Positions 1 through 5,597 of a stretch of 5,597 nt of DNA are shown one piece after another. Numbering within the stretch: the stretch's first letter is position 1; each line of letters opens with the position of its first letter. The DNA is from an uncultured Eubacteriales bacterium (lineage in GTDB: Bacteria > Bacillota > Clostridia > Christensenellales > Borkfalkiaceae), in the NCBI GenBank assembly GCA_905211955.1, contig CAJMCT010000067.1, forward strand, positions 1-5,597, read 5' to 3'. Under the pieces are notes generated by a model. It searched no databases. It was not told where the DNA came from and saw nothing but the letters and a program-made list of their open reading frames with translations. A program made the translations under genes and the position numbers.

Positions 1-1
1 C

Positions 2-955
2 TTAAAAGAGTTTTCGGCAACTACGTTTGACGAACTGTTTGACGGGGTGCATAGTATACCTTGGGAAACCATTATCCCCAAAGACGCTTGCGTTTTGGTA
101 GATGGAAAGTGTGTTAAAAGCACTATATACGCAATTTCGGCAAGCCAGTCTATCGTGAAAAAGGCGATAGCAAAACGTCTCTGCGAAAAGTATAAAATTT
201 CTACACTTCCCGAAACGGGTAGTACTTACGAGATCGACTTTTCTATATTCAAAGACACCGTGTCAATAATGCTTAACACTAGCGGAGTAGGGCTTCACAA
301 AAGGGGATATCGCGAAAAAGTGTGGATAGCGCCTATAAAAGAAACGCTTGCATCGTCTTTGCTTTTGTATAGCGACTTTTATCACGAAAGACCGCTTATC
401 GACCCCTTTTGCGGTTCGGGAACGATAATAATAGAAGGCGCGCTAATAGCTTTAAATATAGCGCCCGGCATATTTAGAAAGTTCGCTTTTTCGGACTGGA
501 AAAACTTTGATAAAAAGTTTTATCTTGAAGCGGTAGAAGAAGCCAAAGACGGAGAGATAAGGGATAGGAAACTTGACTTTTGCGGTTTTGATATAGATAA
601 AAAAGCGGTAGACCTTGCCCGCCTTCACGCAAAGCGCGCTGGGATATTAGATAAGGTTAAGTTTTCGCAAAGAAGCGTAGAAAACCTAGTTTTACCAAAA
701 GGCATTGGCACAATCGTCACTAATCCCCCGTATGGAGAGCGAGTTTACGATAAAAAAGAAGCCGAAGCATGCTATAAATCGCTTGGCGAAAAACTAAAAG
801 GTAATCCTGAGTTTTCGGCGTTTATAATAACTAGCGCTAAAAACTTTGAAAAATGCTTTGGTAAAAAAGCGGATAGAGTAAAAAAACTTTACAACTCGGA
901 AAAAGAGTGTGGATATTATTTTTATTACGGCAAAAAGGAGCGAAACAATGATTGA
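2..955 (+). CDS. THUMP-domain class I SAM-dependent RNA methyltransferase, YpsC/RlmL-type (5' partial)
   Basis: This is a putative 23S rRNA guanine-N2 methyltransferase of the COG0116 family (Bacillus YpsC, N-terminal half of E. coli RlmL), acting in the cytoplasm with S-adenosylmethionine. The frame is open to the left edge, so the 317 visible codons are the 3' part. Family members have about 380 residues, so roughly 65 N-terminal residues, including much of the THUMP RNA-binding domain, lie upstream. An internal GTG at 47 is not the real start, because recognisable family sequence (TFDELFDGVHSIPWE) spans it. Seen in order: the end of the THUMP region, the linker with SGVGLHKRGYR, the SAM-binding motif DPFCGSGT (401-424), the FDID acidic motif after the second strand, and the catalytic NPPYGER motif (722-742), typical of N6-adenine/N2-guanine methyltransferases. 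The gene overlaps galT by 8 bases, suggesting co-transcription, though no functional link to galactose metabolism is evident. The family is clear; the exact target nucleotide is not. Confidence 0.93.
   Translation, partial: LKEFSATTFDELFDGVHSIPWETIIPKDACVLVDGKCVKSTIYAISASQSIVKKAIAKRLCEKYKISTLPETGSTYEIDFSIFKDTVSIMLNTSGVGLHKRGYREKVWIAPIKETLASSLLLYSDFYHERPLIDPFCGSGTIIIEGALIALNIAPGIFRKFAFSDWKNFDKKFYLEAVEEAKDGEIRDRKLDFCGFDIDKKAVDLARLHAKRAGILDKVKFSQRSVENLVLPKGIGTIVTNPPYGERVYDKKEAEACYKSLGEKLKGNPEFSAFIITSAKNFEKCFGKKADRVKKLYNSEKECGYYFYYGKKERNND
935..940 (+). promoter_or_regulatory. Ribosome binding site of galT
   Basis: AAGGAG lies 7 bases before the ATG at 948, inside the end of the methyltransferase gene. 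It decides the galT start: the same frame is open further upstream to about 909, but only the ATG at 948 has a good Shine-Dalgarno at the proper distance and gives the expected family N-terminus (MIDGKILTEKLLRYA). Confidence 0.85.
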
Positions 956-2483
956 CGGCAAAATTTTAACCGAAAAACTTTTAAGATACGCTGTTAAAAA
1001 TCTTCACTTAAATAGTAGGGACGTAATTTATACGAGAAACCTTCTTTTAAGAGAGTTTAAGATTTTAGACCCCATAGAAGAAGTGCCCGATTTATCTTTC
1101 GTAGACGGATATACCGTTCCCGACGAATTAGTTAAAGAAATCGAAGGGTATGCAACCGAAAATTCTCTTTGTGAAAGCGGATACGAAGGGCTTTATAGCA
1201 CGTATATTATGGGTATACTTTCACCCCTTCCTTCAAAGGTTAACGAAGACTTTTTGAAGATTAAAGAAACGCAAGGCATAGAAAAGGCTTGTGAATATTT
1301 TTATAACCTTTCTATAATGAATAACTACGTTCAAAAAACGGCTATTGCAAAAAATCTTAAGTGGGATTATCAAGACGGTACTCGTACTTTGGAAATAACG
1401 GTAAATTTAAGCAAGCCTGAAAAGAACAATAAAGACATTGCGAAACTTTTAACCGCGCCAAAATCAAAAAAATATCCTAAGTGTTTATTATGTAAGGAAA
1501 ACGAAGGTTTCCAAGGCACGCTAACCCACCCTGCAAGAGAAAATATTAGAACGATTTCTCTAACTATGGGCGGTGAGCCGTGGTTTGTTCAGTACTCGCC
1601 GTACGCATACTATAACGAACACATGATAGCCATATCCGAAAACCACGCGCCCATGCACATTAAGCGCGATACCGTGCAAAAAGTATTAGACTTCGTAGAC
1701 TTTTTCCCTAACTATATGATAGGCTCTAACGCAGCGCTACCCATAGTTGGCGGTTCAATTTTAGACCATGAACATTTCCAAGGCGGTGAACACTTAATGC
1801 CTATGCATAAAGCACCCGTTAAGGAATATTTTAAGGCTAAAAACTATAAAGATATTACCGTCGGCATAGTCGATTGGTATAATAGCGTTATAAGAATTTC
1901 GGGAAAGAACAGGGCGGACTTAGAAAACCTTGCTACCGAGATTATCGAAAAGTGGGAAAAATACTCTGACGAAAAGTGCTATATCTTTGCAAATACCGAC
2001 GGTGTGCCTCACAACACCTTGTCGCCCGTTGCAAGAAAGACTAAAGACGGATATATCATAGATATGATTTTAAGAAACAACATAACTAACGAAGAATATC
2101 CCGAAGGCGTTTTCCACGCACACCCAGAATACCACAATATAAAGAAAGAGGGTATAGGCTTAATAGAAGCAATGGGGCTATTCATCTTACCGGGAAGGCT
2201 TAAAACCCAACTTTCTATGATTGCGGATATTTTATGCGGGAAGAGTGAATACGACTATGAGAAACTTTGTGATAGCGAAAACTACTTGTTTGCGCACAAA
2301 GATATGATTAAAGACCTTAAAGAAAAGGGCGAATATGAAAATTACGACGTGGCGCTTTCTGCCGTCACCGATAGGGTTAATGAAGTTTGTAAAAACATAC
2401 TTTTTAACACGGCAGTCTTTAAGTGGGACGAAAATGGATATAACGGATTCAAGCGCTTCTTAAATAGCGTTGGTATAGAATAA
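948..2483 (+). CDS. galT: UDP-glucose--hexose-1-phosphate uridylyltransferase, class II (Firmicutes type)
   Basis: This Leloir-pathway enzyme transfers UMP from UDP-glucose to galactose-1-phosphate, giving glucose-1-phosphate and UDP-galactose in the cytoplasm. The product is 511 residues, matching the roughly 500-residue class II GalT of Firmicutes and much longer than the roughly 350-residue E. coli class. Family signatures seen: the N-terminal region with RDVIYTRNLLL, a CLLC motif with Cys179 and Cys182 followed by KENEGFQGT, the SPYAYYNEHMI segment, and the active-site block GGSILDHEHFQGGEH with His274, His276 and Gln278 corresponding to the HxHxQ nucleotidyl-transfer motif. HNTLSPVAR and a C-terminal FHAHPEYHNIKKEGIGLIEAMGLFILPGRL segment complete the match. 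Translation starts at ATG 948, overlapping the methyltransferase stop by 8 bases, which favours translational coupling. galE follows after 11 bases, so UDP-glucose can be regenerated by the next product. A galactokinase gene is not in the window. Confidence 0.96.
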   Translation: MIDGKILTEKLLRYAVKNLHLNSRDVIYTRNLLLREFKILDPIEEVPDLSFVDGYTVPDELVKEIEGYATENSLCESGYEGLYSTYIMGILSPLPSKVNEDFLKIKETQGIEKACEYFYNLSIMNNYVQKTAIAKNLKWDYQDGTRTLEITVNLSKPEKNNKDIAKLLTAPKSKKYPKCLLCKENEGFQGTLTHPARENIRTISLTMGGEPWFVQYSPYAYYNEHMIAISENHAPMHIKRDTVQKVLDFVDFFPNYMIGSNAALPIVGGSILDHEHFQGGEHLMPMHKAPVKEYFKAKNYKDITVGIVDWYNSVIRISGKNRADLENLATEIIEKWEKYSDEKCYIFANTDGVPHNTLSPVARKTKDGYIIDMILRNNITNEEYPEGVFHAHPEYHNIKKEGIGLIEAMGLFILPGRLKTQLSMIADILCGKSEYDYEKLCDSENYLFAHKDMIKDLKEKGEYENYDVALSAVTDRVNEVCKNILFNTAVFKWDENGYNGFKRFLNSVGIE

Positions 2484-2487
2484 GGAG
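2482..2487 (+). promoter_or_regulatory. Ribosome binding site of galE, overlapping the galT stop codon
   Basis: AAGGAG begins within the TAA stop codon of galT (2481-2483) and lies 7 bases before the galE ATG at 2495. Sharing bases between stop codon and Shine-Dalgarno is a compact arrangement that fits coupled translation of galT and galE on one message. Confidence 0.85.
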
Positions 2488-2494
2488 ATAAAAA

Positions 2495-3508
2495 ATGAAC
2501 GTATTAGTGACAGGTGGTGCAGGGTATATTGGCTCACACACAACGGTAGAATTACTTAATGCAGGACACGAAGTTGTTTGTATTGACAACCTTTCAAACA
2601 GTAAATATGAAGCGGTAAGAAGGGTAGAAGGTATTACGGGTAAAAAGGTTAAGTTCTACGAAGGAGATATTAGAGACTCTCAAATTTTAGACAAAATCTT
2701 TACCGAAAACAAGATTGATAGCGTTATCAACTTTGCAGGCTTAAAAGCGGTTGGCGAATCTTGTGCTAAGCCCTTAGAATACTATGAAAACAATATAGAA
2801 GGACTTTTAGTTTTAATGTTTGCGATGAGAAAACACGGTGTAAAAAATCTAGTATTTTCGTCTTCTGCAACCGTATACGGAAAGCCAAAGAGCGTTCCTA
2901 TTAAGGAAGATTTTCCGCTTTCAACTTCTAACCCTTACGGAAGCACCAAACTCTTTATTGAATATATCTTAAAAGACCTTTATGCTTCGGATAAATCGTT
3001 TAACATTGCTATACTTCGCTACTTTAATCCAATCGGCGCGCATGAAAGCGGTTTAATCGGCGAAGACCCCAAGGGTATTCCCAATAACCTTTGCCCGTAT
3101 ATTACACAAGTTGCGGTTGGCAAGAGAGAATATTTAGGTGTGTTTGGCGACGATTATAATACTCACGACGGTACGGGTGTTAGAGACTATATACACGTTG
3201 TAGACCTTGCAAAAGGCCACGTTTTAGCGGTAAATAAACTTGCTGAAAACCCCGGTCTTTTAATTGTAAACTTAGGTACGGGAACGGGATATTCGGTATT
3301 AGATATGGTAAAGGCTTTCTCCAAAGTATTGGGCAAAGAAATTCCTTATAAAATTATGCCCCGCCGTCCCGGTGATATAGACGAGTGCTACGCCGATCCT
3401 TCTTACGCAAAAGAAGTTTTAGGCTTTGAAGCAAAGTTAGGGCTTGACGAAATGTGTAGAGACGCACTAAATTGGCAACTTAAAAACCCCGACGGATATG
3501 GCGACTAA
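2495..3508 (+). CDS. galE: UDP-glucose 4-epimerase
   Basis: This is an extended short-chain dehydrogenase/reductase that interconverts UDP-galactose and UDP-glucose using tightly bound NAD+; it is cytoplasmic. The 337 residues match the family length (E. coli GalE has 338). Seen in order: the Rossmann nucleotide-binding motif GGAGYIG (7-13), Asp31-Asn32 at the end of the second strand, GDIRD (57-61), FAGLKAVGES (80-89), SSSATVYG (122-129) with the catalytic Ser124, and the YxxxK pair Tyr148/Lys152 within NPYGSTK. Substrate-domain motifs include RYFNPIGAHESGLIGEDP, DGTGVRDYIHVVDLA and RRPGDIDECYAD (290-301). Cys298 aligns with E. coli Tyr299, a residue known to restrict the sugar pocket, so N-acetylated UDP-sugars may also be accepted; this is an inference. 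The gene follows galT by 11 bases and is followed by a hairpin terminator, so it is probably the last gene of its operon. Confidence 0.97.
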   Translation: MNVLVTGGAGYIGSHTTVELLNAGHEVVCIDNLSNSKYEAVRRVEGITGKKVKFYEGDIRDSQILDKIFTENKIDSVINFAGLKAVGESCAKPLEYYENNIEGLLVLMFAMRKHGVKNLVFSSSATVYGKPKSVPIKEDFPLSTSNPYGSTKLFIEYILKDLYASDKSFNIAILRYFNPIGAHESGLIGEDPKGIPNNLCPYITQVAVGKREYLGVFGDDYNTHDGTGVRDYIHVVDLAKGHVLAVNKLAENPGLLIVNLGTGTGYSVLDMVKAFSKVLGKEIPYKIMPRRPGDIDECYADPSYAKEVLGFEAKLGLDEMCRDALNWQLKNPDGYGD

Positions 3509-3529
3509 TACTTAAAGTTTGAAACTATT

Positions 3530-3573
3530 AAAAAACGCATTTTTTAGCATTTTTGCAAAAAAGTGCGTTTTTT
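3530..3573 (+). terminator. Rho-independent terminator after galE, symmetrical (probably bidirectional)
   Basis: Bases 3530-3539 (A6 then CGCA) pair perfectly with 3564-3573 (TGCG then T6). Inside that stem, T6 at 3540-3545 pairs with A6 at 3557-3562 past a single bulged G (3563), and GC at 3547-3548 pairs with GC at 3555-3556, leaving a small loop. This gives about 18 base pairs, with a T-run at the 3' side and an A-run at the 5' side, so it could stop transcription from either direction. It lies 22 bases after the galE stop codon. The stem has only a few GC pairs, and efficiency cannot be judged by eye. Confidence 0.75.
3547..3573 (+). repeat. Imperfect direct repeat, copy 1 (right half of the terminator hairpin)
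   Basis: This segment (GCATTTTTG, CAAAAAAG, then TGCG and a T-run) recurs with small insertions and deletions at 3643-3668, about 96 bases downstream. It overlaps the loop and right arm of the galE terminator. The low complexity (T and A runs) means chance similarity is possible, but the order of the non-A/T bases is also kept. Confidence 0.45.
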
Positions 3574-3587
3574 GTTTTGCTAAATTA

Positions 3588-3616
3588 TTGCAAAATCTTA
3601 AAAAATGGTGTAAAAT
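3588..3616 (+). promoter_or_regulatory. Sigma-A/sigma-70-like promoter for nadE
   Basis: A -35-like hexamer TTGCAA (3588-3593) is separated by exactly 17 bases from a -10-like hexamer TAAAAT (3611-3616). Each differs from the TTGACA/TATAAT consensus by one or two bases. Transcription would begin near 3622-3624, leaving a leader of about 45 bases before the nadE ATG. It lies just downstream of the galE terminator, as expected for a separate transcription unit. In such AT-rich DNA a match of this quality can arise by chance. No operator site is recognisable. Confidence 0.5.
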
Positions 3617-3642
3617 CAATATTATAAAAAACTTAGAAAACG

Positions 3643-3668
3643 GCATTTTTGTCAAAAAAGGTGTTTTT
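3643..3668 (+). repeat. Imperfect direct repeat, copy 2 (nadE leader)
   Basis: This is a diverged copy of 3547-3573 immediately before the nadE start codon: GCATTTTTG, an extra T, CAAAAAAG, GTG and a T-run. It contains the weak Shine-Dalgarno of nadE. Its T5 (3646-3650) can pair with A5 (3654-3658), and AAAAC (3637-3641) with GTTTT (3663-3667), so it may form a weak hairpin around the ribosome binding site. Confidence 0.4.
3656..3663 (+). promoter_or_regulatory. Weak ribosome binding site of nadE
   Basis: AAAAGGTG lies 5 bases before the ATG at 3669 and is one base off AAAGGAG. It is weaker than the AAGGAG sites of galT and galE. It still supports ATG 3669 as the start, which also gives a normal family N-terminus (MKYGYVKCGICVPELKVAD). 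Confidence 0.6.
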
Positions 3669-5582
3669 ATGAAATACGGATACGTTAAATGTGGAATATG
3701 CGTTCCCGAACTAAAAGTGGCAGACGTTAATAATAACGTAAGCGAAATTATAAAGGGAATAGATAGTGCAAGTAAGAAAGGTGTTGAACTTTTAGTTTTT
3801 CCCGAACTTTCTTTGACAGGCGCAACGATAGGGGATTTGGTTTTTACCGAAACCTTGCTTTCGGGTACAAAAGAAGGGCTTAAAAAAATAGTCGATTCTA
3901 GTTTAGGAAAAGAAATGCTTATATTCATAGGTATGCCGTATAGAAAAGACGGGCTTATCTATGACGTTTCGGTTTGCGTTTATAACGGTCAAGTTTTAGG
4001 CGTTATCCCTAAAACCTTTTTAAATAATGCAAACGGTTTTTCGGAAAATAGATATTTTGCGCCTTGCCCAGCAAATAATTGCTACGAAGAATTGTTTGGA
4101 AATCAAGTGCCTTTCGGCAGTAAAATTATTTTTGTCAATACTGAAGATCAAAACTTTAAGGTGGGTGTTGAAATTGGCGAAGATTTACTGTCTATAATTG
4201 CGCCGTCTACCTATCACTCTATAAACGGTGCGAATATCGTGGTAAACCTTAGCGCTTATTCAGATATTGTTGGAAGAAGGGAGTATATAGATAAAACGGT
4301 ATCTTCTCACTCGGAAAAGAATATTTTAGGGTATATTTTAGCAAACGCAGGTAATGGCGAATCTACTACGGACGGAGTATATTCCGGGTACGGTGTTATA
4401 GGCGAAAACGGAAAAATTTTAGAACGTACTATGCCTTTTAAGACTGGGTTAACTATTACTGAAATAGACACTTCGTTTATAGCATACGAAAAGAGTAAAA
4501 AATTCAATCAAGGCTTTGAAAAAGAAGACGGCTACGAATACGTGGAATTTTCTATTAAAGGAGAAAGTGAAAATTTAACGAGAAAATATTCTCAAACACC
4601 ATTTTTGCCAAAGACAGAAAAAGACTTAAAAAATCGTGCCGAACTAATACTTGAATTGCAAGCGCAAGGCTTGATGAAAAGGGTAAAACACGTAAACTCT
4701 AAAACTTTAGTTTTAGGTCTTTCGGGCGGACTTGATTCTACGCTTGCATTAATAGTTTGCGTAAAGGCAATGGAAAACTTAAATAGAAGCGTTAAAGACG
4801 TAGTTGCCGTGACTATGCCTTGTTTTGGAACGACTTCAAGGACGTATCTAAACACCATTAAACTTGCAAAAGCATTCGGTGTGACGTTAAAAAAAGTAGA
4901 TATAACCAAGTCGGTTGAAAAGCACTTAAAAGATATTAAGCACCCCTTAGATTTATTAGACGTCACTTACGAAAACGCACAGGCGAGAGAGCGCACGCAA
5001 GTGATAATGGATATAGCCAATATGACTGGTGGACTAGTGGTAGGAACGGGGGATTTATCCGAACTTGCATTGGGGTGGGCGACCTACAACGGCGACCACA
5101 TGAGCAACTATGGGGTAAACGCGTCTATTCCTAAAACTTTGGTTAGATATTTGGTAAAAAGTTATGCCGATTCTAGACGTGGCAACCTAAAGGCTACCTT
5201 ATACGATATATTAGATACGCCGGTCAGCCCCGAACTTTTACCTGCAAAAGACGGTGATATTTCTCAAAAAACCGAAGATATCGTCGGCGACTACATTTTG
5301 CACGACTTCTTTTTATATTGTTATATAAGGCTTGGTTTTTCGCCAAAGAAGATTTATTTTGTGGCAAAAAACACCTTTGAAGGAAAGTTCAGTAGTGCTG
5401 AAATATTAAAGTGGCTAAAGAGTTTTTATAGACGCTATTTTGCTATGCAGTTTAAGCGCTCGTGTTTGCCAGACGGGGTAAAGGTAGGCAATATTTCGCT
5501 TTCGCCAAGGGGAGACCTTCATATGCCGAGCGACGCTAACAGTATTCTTTGGCAAAAAGAACTCGAAGATATCAAGGAATAA
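3669..5582 (+). CDS. nadE: NAD+ synthetase, glutamine-dependent type (nitrilase + synthetase domains), catalytic glutaminase Cys replaced by Gly
   Basis: NadE makes NAD+ from deamido-NAD+, ATP and ammonia, the last step of NAD synthesis. In this long form an N-terminal nitrilase-fold domain normally frees the ammonia from glutamine. The product is 637 residues, normal for the two-domain family. The N-terminal domain (about 1-270) shows the triad Glu46 (FPELSLTG) and Lys115 (IPKTF), but the position of the nucleophilic Cys, in the motif usually written VEICEDLW, reads VEIGEDLL with Gly170 (GGC at 4176-4178). The 69 and 55 residue spacings equal those of M. tuberculosis Glu52, Lys121 and Cys176 as I recall them. 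The C-terminal domain looks complete: P-loop SGGLDS (352-357), ENAQARERTQ, GTGDLSELALGW (459-470), the TPVSPELLP region and FKRSCLPDG near the end. The frame is open upstream to a TTG at 3519, but that stretch is the terminator and promoter region, so ATG 3669 is preferred. The enzyme is probably ammonia-dependent, or gets ammonia from elsewhere; this is inferred. Confidence 0.95.
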   Translation: MKYGYVKCGICVPELKVADVNNNVSEIIKGIDSASKKGVELLVFPELSLTGATIGDLVFTETLLSGTKEGLKKIVDSSLGKEMLIFIGMPYRKDGLIYDVSVCVYNGQVLGVIPKTFLNNANGFSENRYFAPCPANNCYEELFGNQVPFGSKIIFVNTEDQNFKVGVEIGEDLLSIIAPSTYHSINGANIVVNLSAYSDIVGRREYIDKTVSSHSEKNILGYILANAGNGESTTDGVYSGYGVIGENGKILERTMPFKTGLTITEIDTSFIAYEKSKKFNQGFEKEDGYEYVEFSIKGESENLTRKYSQTPFLPKTEKDLKNRAELILELQAQGLMKRVKHVNSKTLVLGLSGGLDSTLALIVCVKAMENLNRSVKDVVAVTMPCFGTTSRTYLNTIKLAKAFGVTLKKVDITKSVEKHLKDIKHPLDLLDVTYENAQARERTQVIMDIANMTGGLVVGTGDLSELALGWATYNGDHMSNYGVNASIPKTLVRYLVKSYADSRRGNLKATLYDILDTPVSPELLPAKDGDISQKTEDIVGDYILHDFFLYCYIRLGFSPKKIYFVAKNTFEGKFSSAEILKWLKSFYRRYFAMQFKRSCLPDGVKVGNISLSPRGDLHMPSDANSILWQKELEDIKE

Positions 5583-5597
5583 AAATAAAACTAAAAG

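Noticed and set aside
47..49. GTG as the start codon of the methyltransferase.
   Set aside because: The frame is open to the window edge, and family-typical sequence (TFDELFDG) precedes it, so the true start is upstream of the window.
909..947. Upstream extension of galT by 13 codons.
   Set aside because: It lies within the conserved end of the methyltransferase gene; the ATG at 948 has an ideal AAGGAG site 7 bases before it and gives the usual GalT N-terminus.
3575..3595. Small second hairpin, TTTTGC (3575-3580) with GCAAAA (3590-3595).
   Set aside because: Only 6 base pairs with a 9-base loop in very AT-rich DNA; likely chance, and its right arm overlaps the -35 hexamer.
3519..3668. In-frame 50-codon extension of nadE upstream to a TTG start.
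   Set aside because: It runs through the terminator hairpin and promoter, has no in-frame ATG, and encodes a low-complexity Phe/Lys-rich stretch unlike NadE N-termini. ATG 3669 has a Shine-Dalgarno and the expected family start.
3512..3928. Minus-strand open frame of 138 codons across the spacer and the nadE 5' end.
   Set aside because: It is the antisense shadow of nadE and of the palindromic hairpin, with no family resemblance and no convincing ribosome binding site.
4307..4507. Minus-strand open frame of 66 codons inside nadE.
   Set aside because: Short antisense shadow of a conserved coding region with no independent support.
4592..4966. Minus-strand open frame of 124 codons inside nadE.
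   Set aside because: It is fully antisense to the conserved synthetase domain (including the P-loop), and its translation resembles no known protein.

Overview
The window is an ordinary-looking chromosomal stretch from an AT-rich, low-GC Gram-positive-type bacterium, most likely an uncultured Clostridia or related Firmicutes member. The grounds are the low-GC codon choice, strong AAGGAG ribosome binding sites, a class II (Firmicutes-type) GalT, a YpsC-like RNA methyltransferase and a long two-domain NadE. Species cannot be named from this. All four genes lie on the plus strand and the coding density is high. No mobile element, CRISPR array, rRNA or tRNA is visible.

Layout: (1) 2-955 is the 3' part of a THUMP/class I SAM-dependent RNA methyltransferase whose start lies upstream of the window. 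(2) 948-2483 is galT, which overlaps the methyltransferase by 8 bases. (3) 2495-3508 is galE, 11 bases after galT, with its Shine-Dalgarno sharing bases with the galT stop codon. These three look like one transcription unit. (4) 3509-3668 is a very AT-rich intergenic spacer. It holds a long symmetrical hairpin terminator (3530-3573), a sigma-A-like promoter (3588-3616) and a diverged copy of part of the hairpin just before the next gene. (5) 3669-5582 is nadE, a two-domain NAD+ synthetase that appears to be its own transcription unit. The last 15 bases are non-coding.

Functionally, GalT and GalE are two of the three Leloir-pathway enzymes: GalT exchanges UMP between UDP-glucose and galactose-1-phosphate, and GalE converts the resulting UDP-galactose back to UDP-glucose. 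No galactokinase gene is in view. GalE has Cys at the position matching E. coli Tyr299, the gatekeeper linked to accepting N-acetylated UDP-sugars.

The most notable observation is in NadE. The C-terminal ammonia-using synthetase domain looks intact. In the N-terminal nitrilase-fold glutaminase domain, the residue at the catalytic cysteine position is Gly170, while the catalytic Glu46 and Lys115 are present at the same spacing as in the M. tuberculosis enzyme. Other glutamine-site positions (Ala52, Ala121, Tyr197) are also changed. This suggests a full-length NAD+ synthetase that has lost glutaminase activity and depends on ammonia, or whose N-terminal domain has been repurposed. The family alignment behind this was done from memory and needs to be confirmed.
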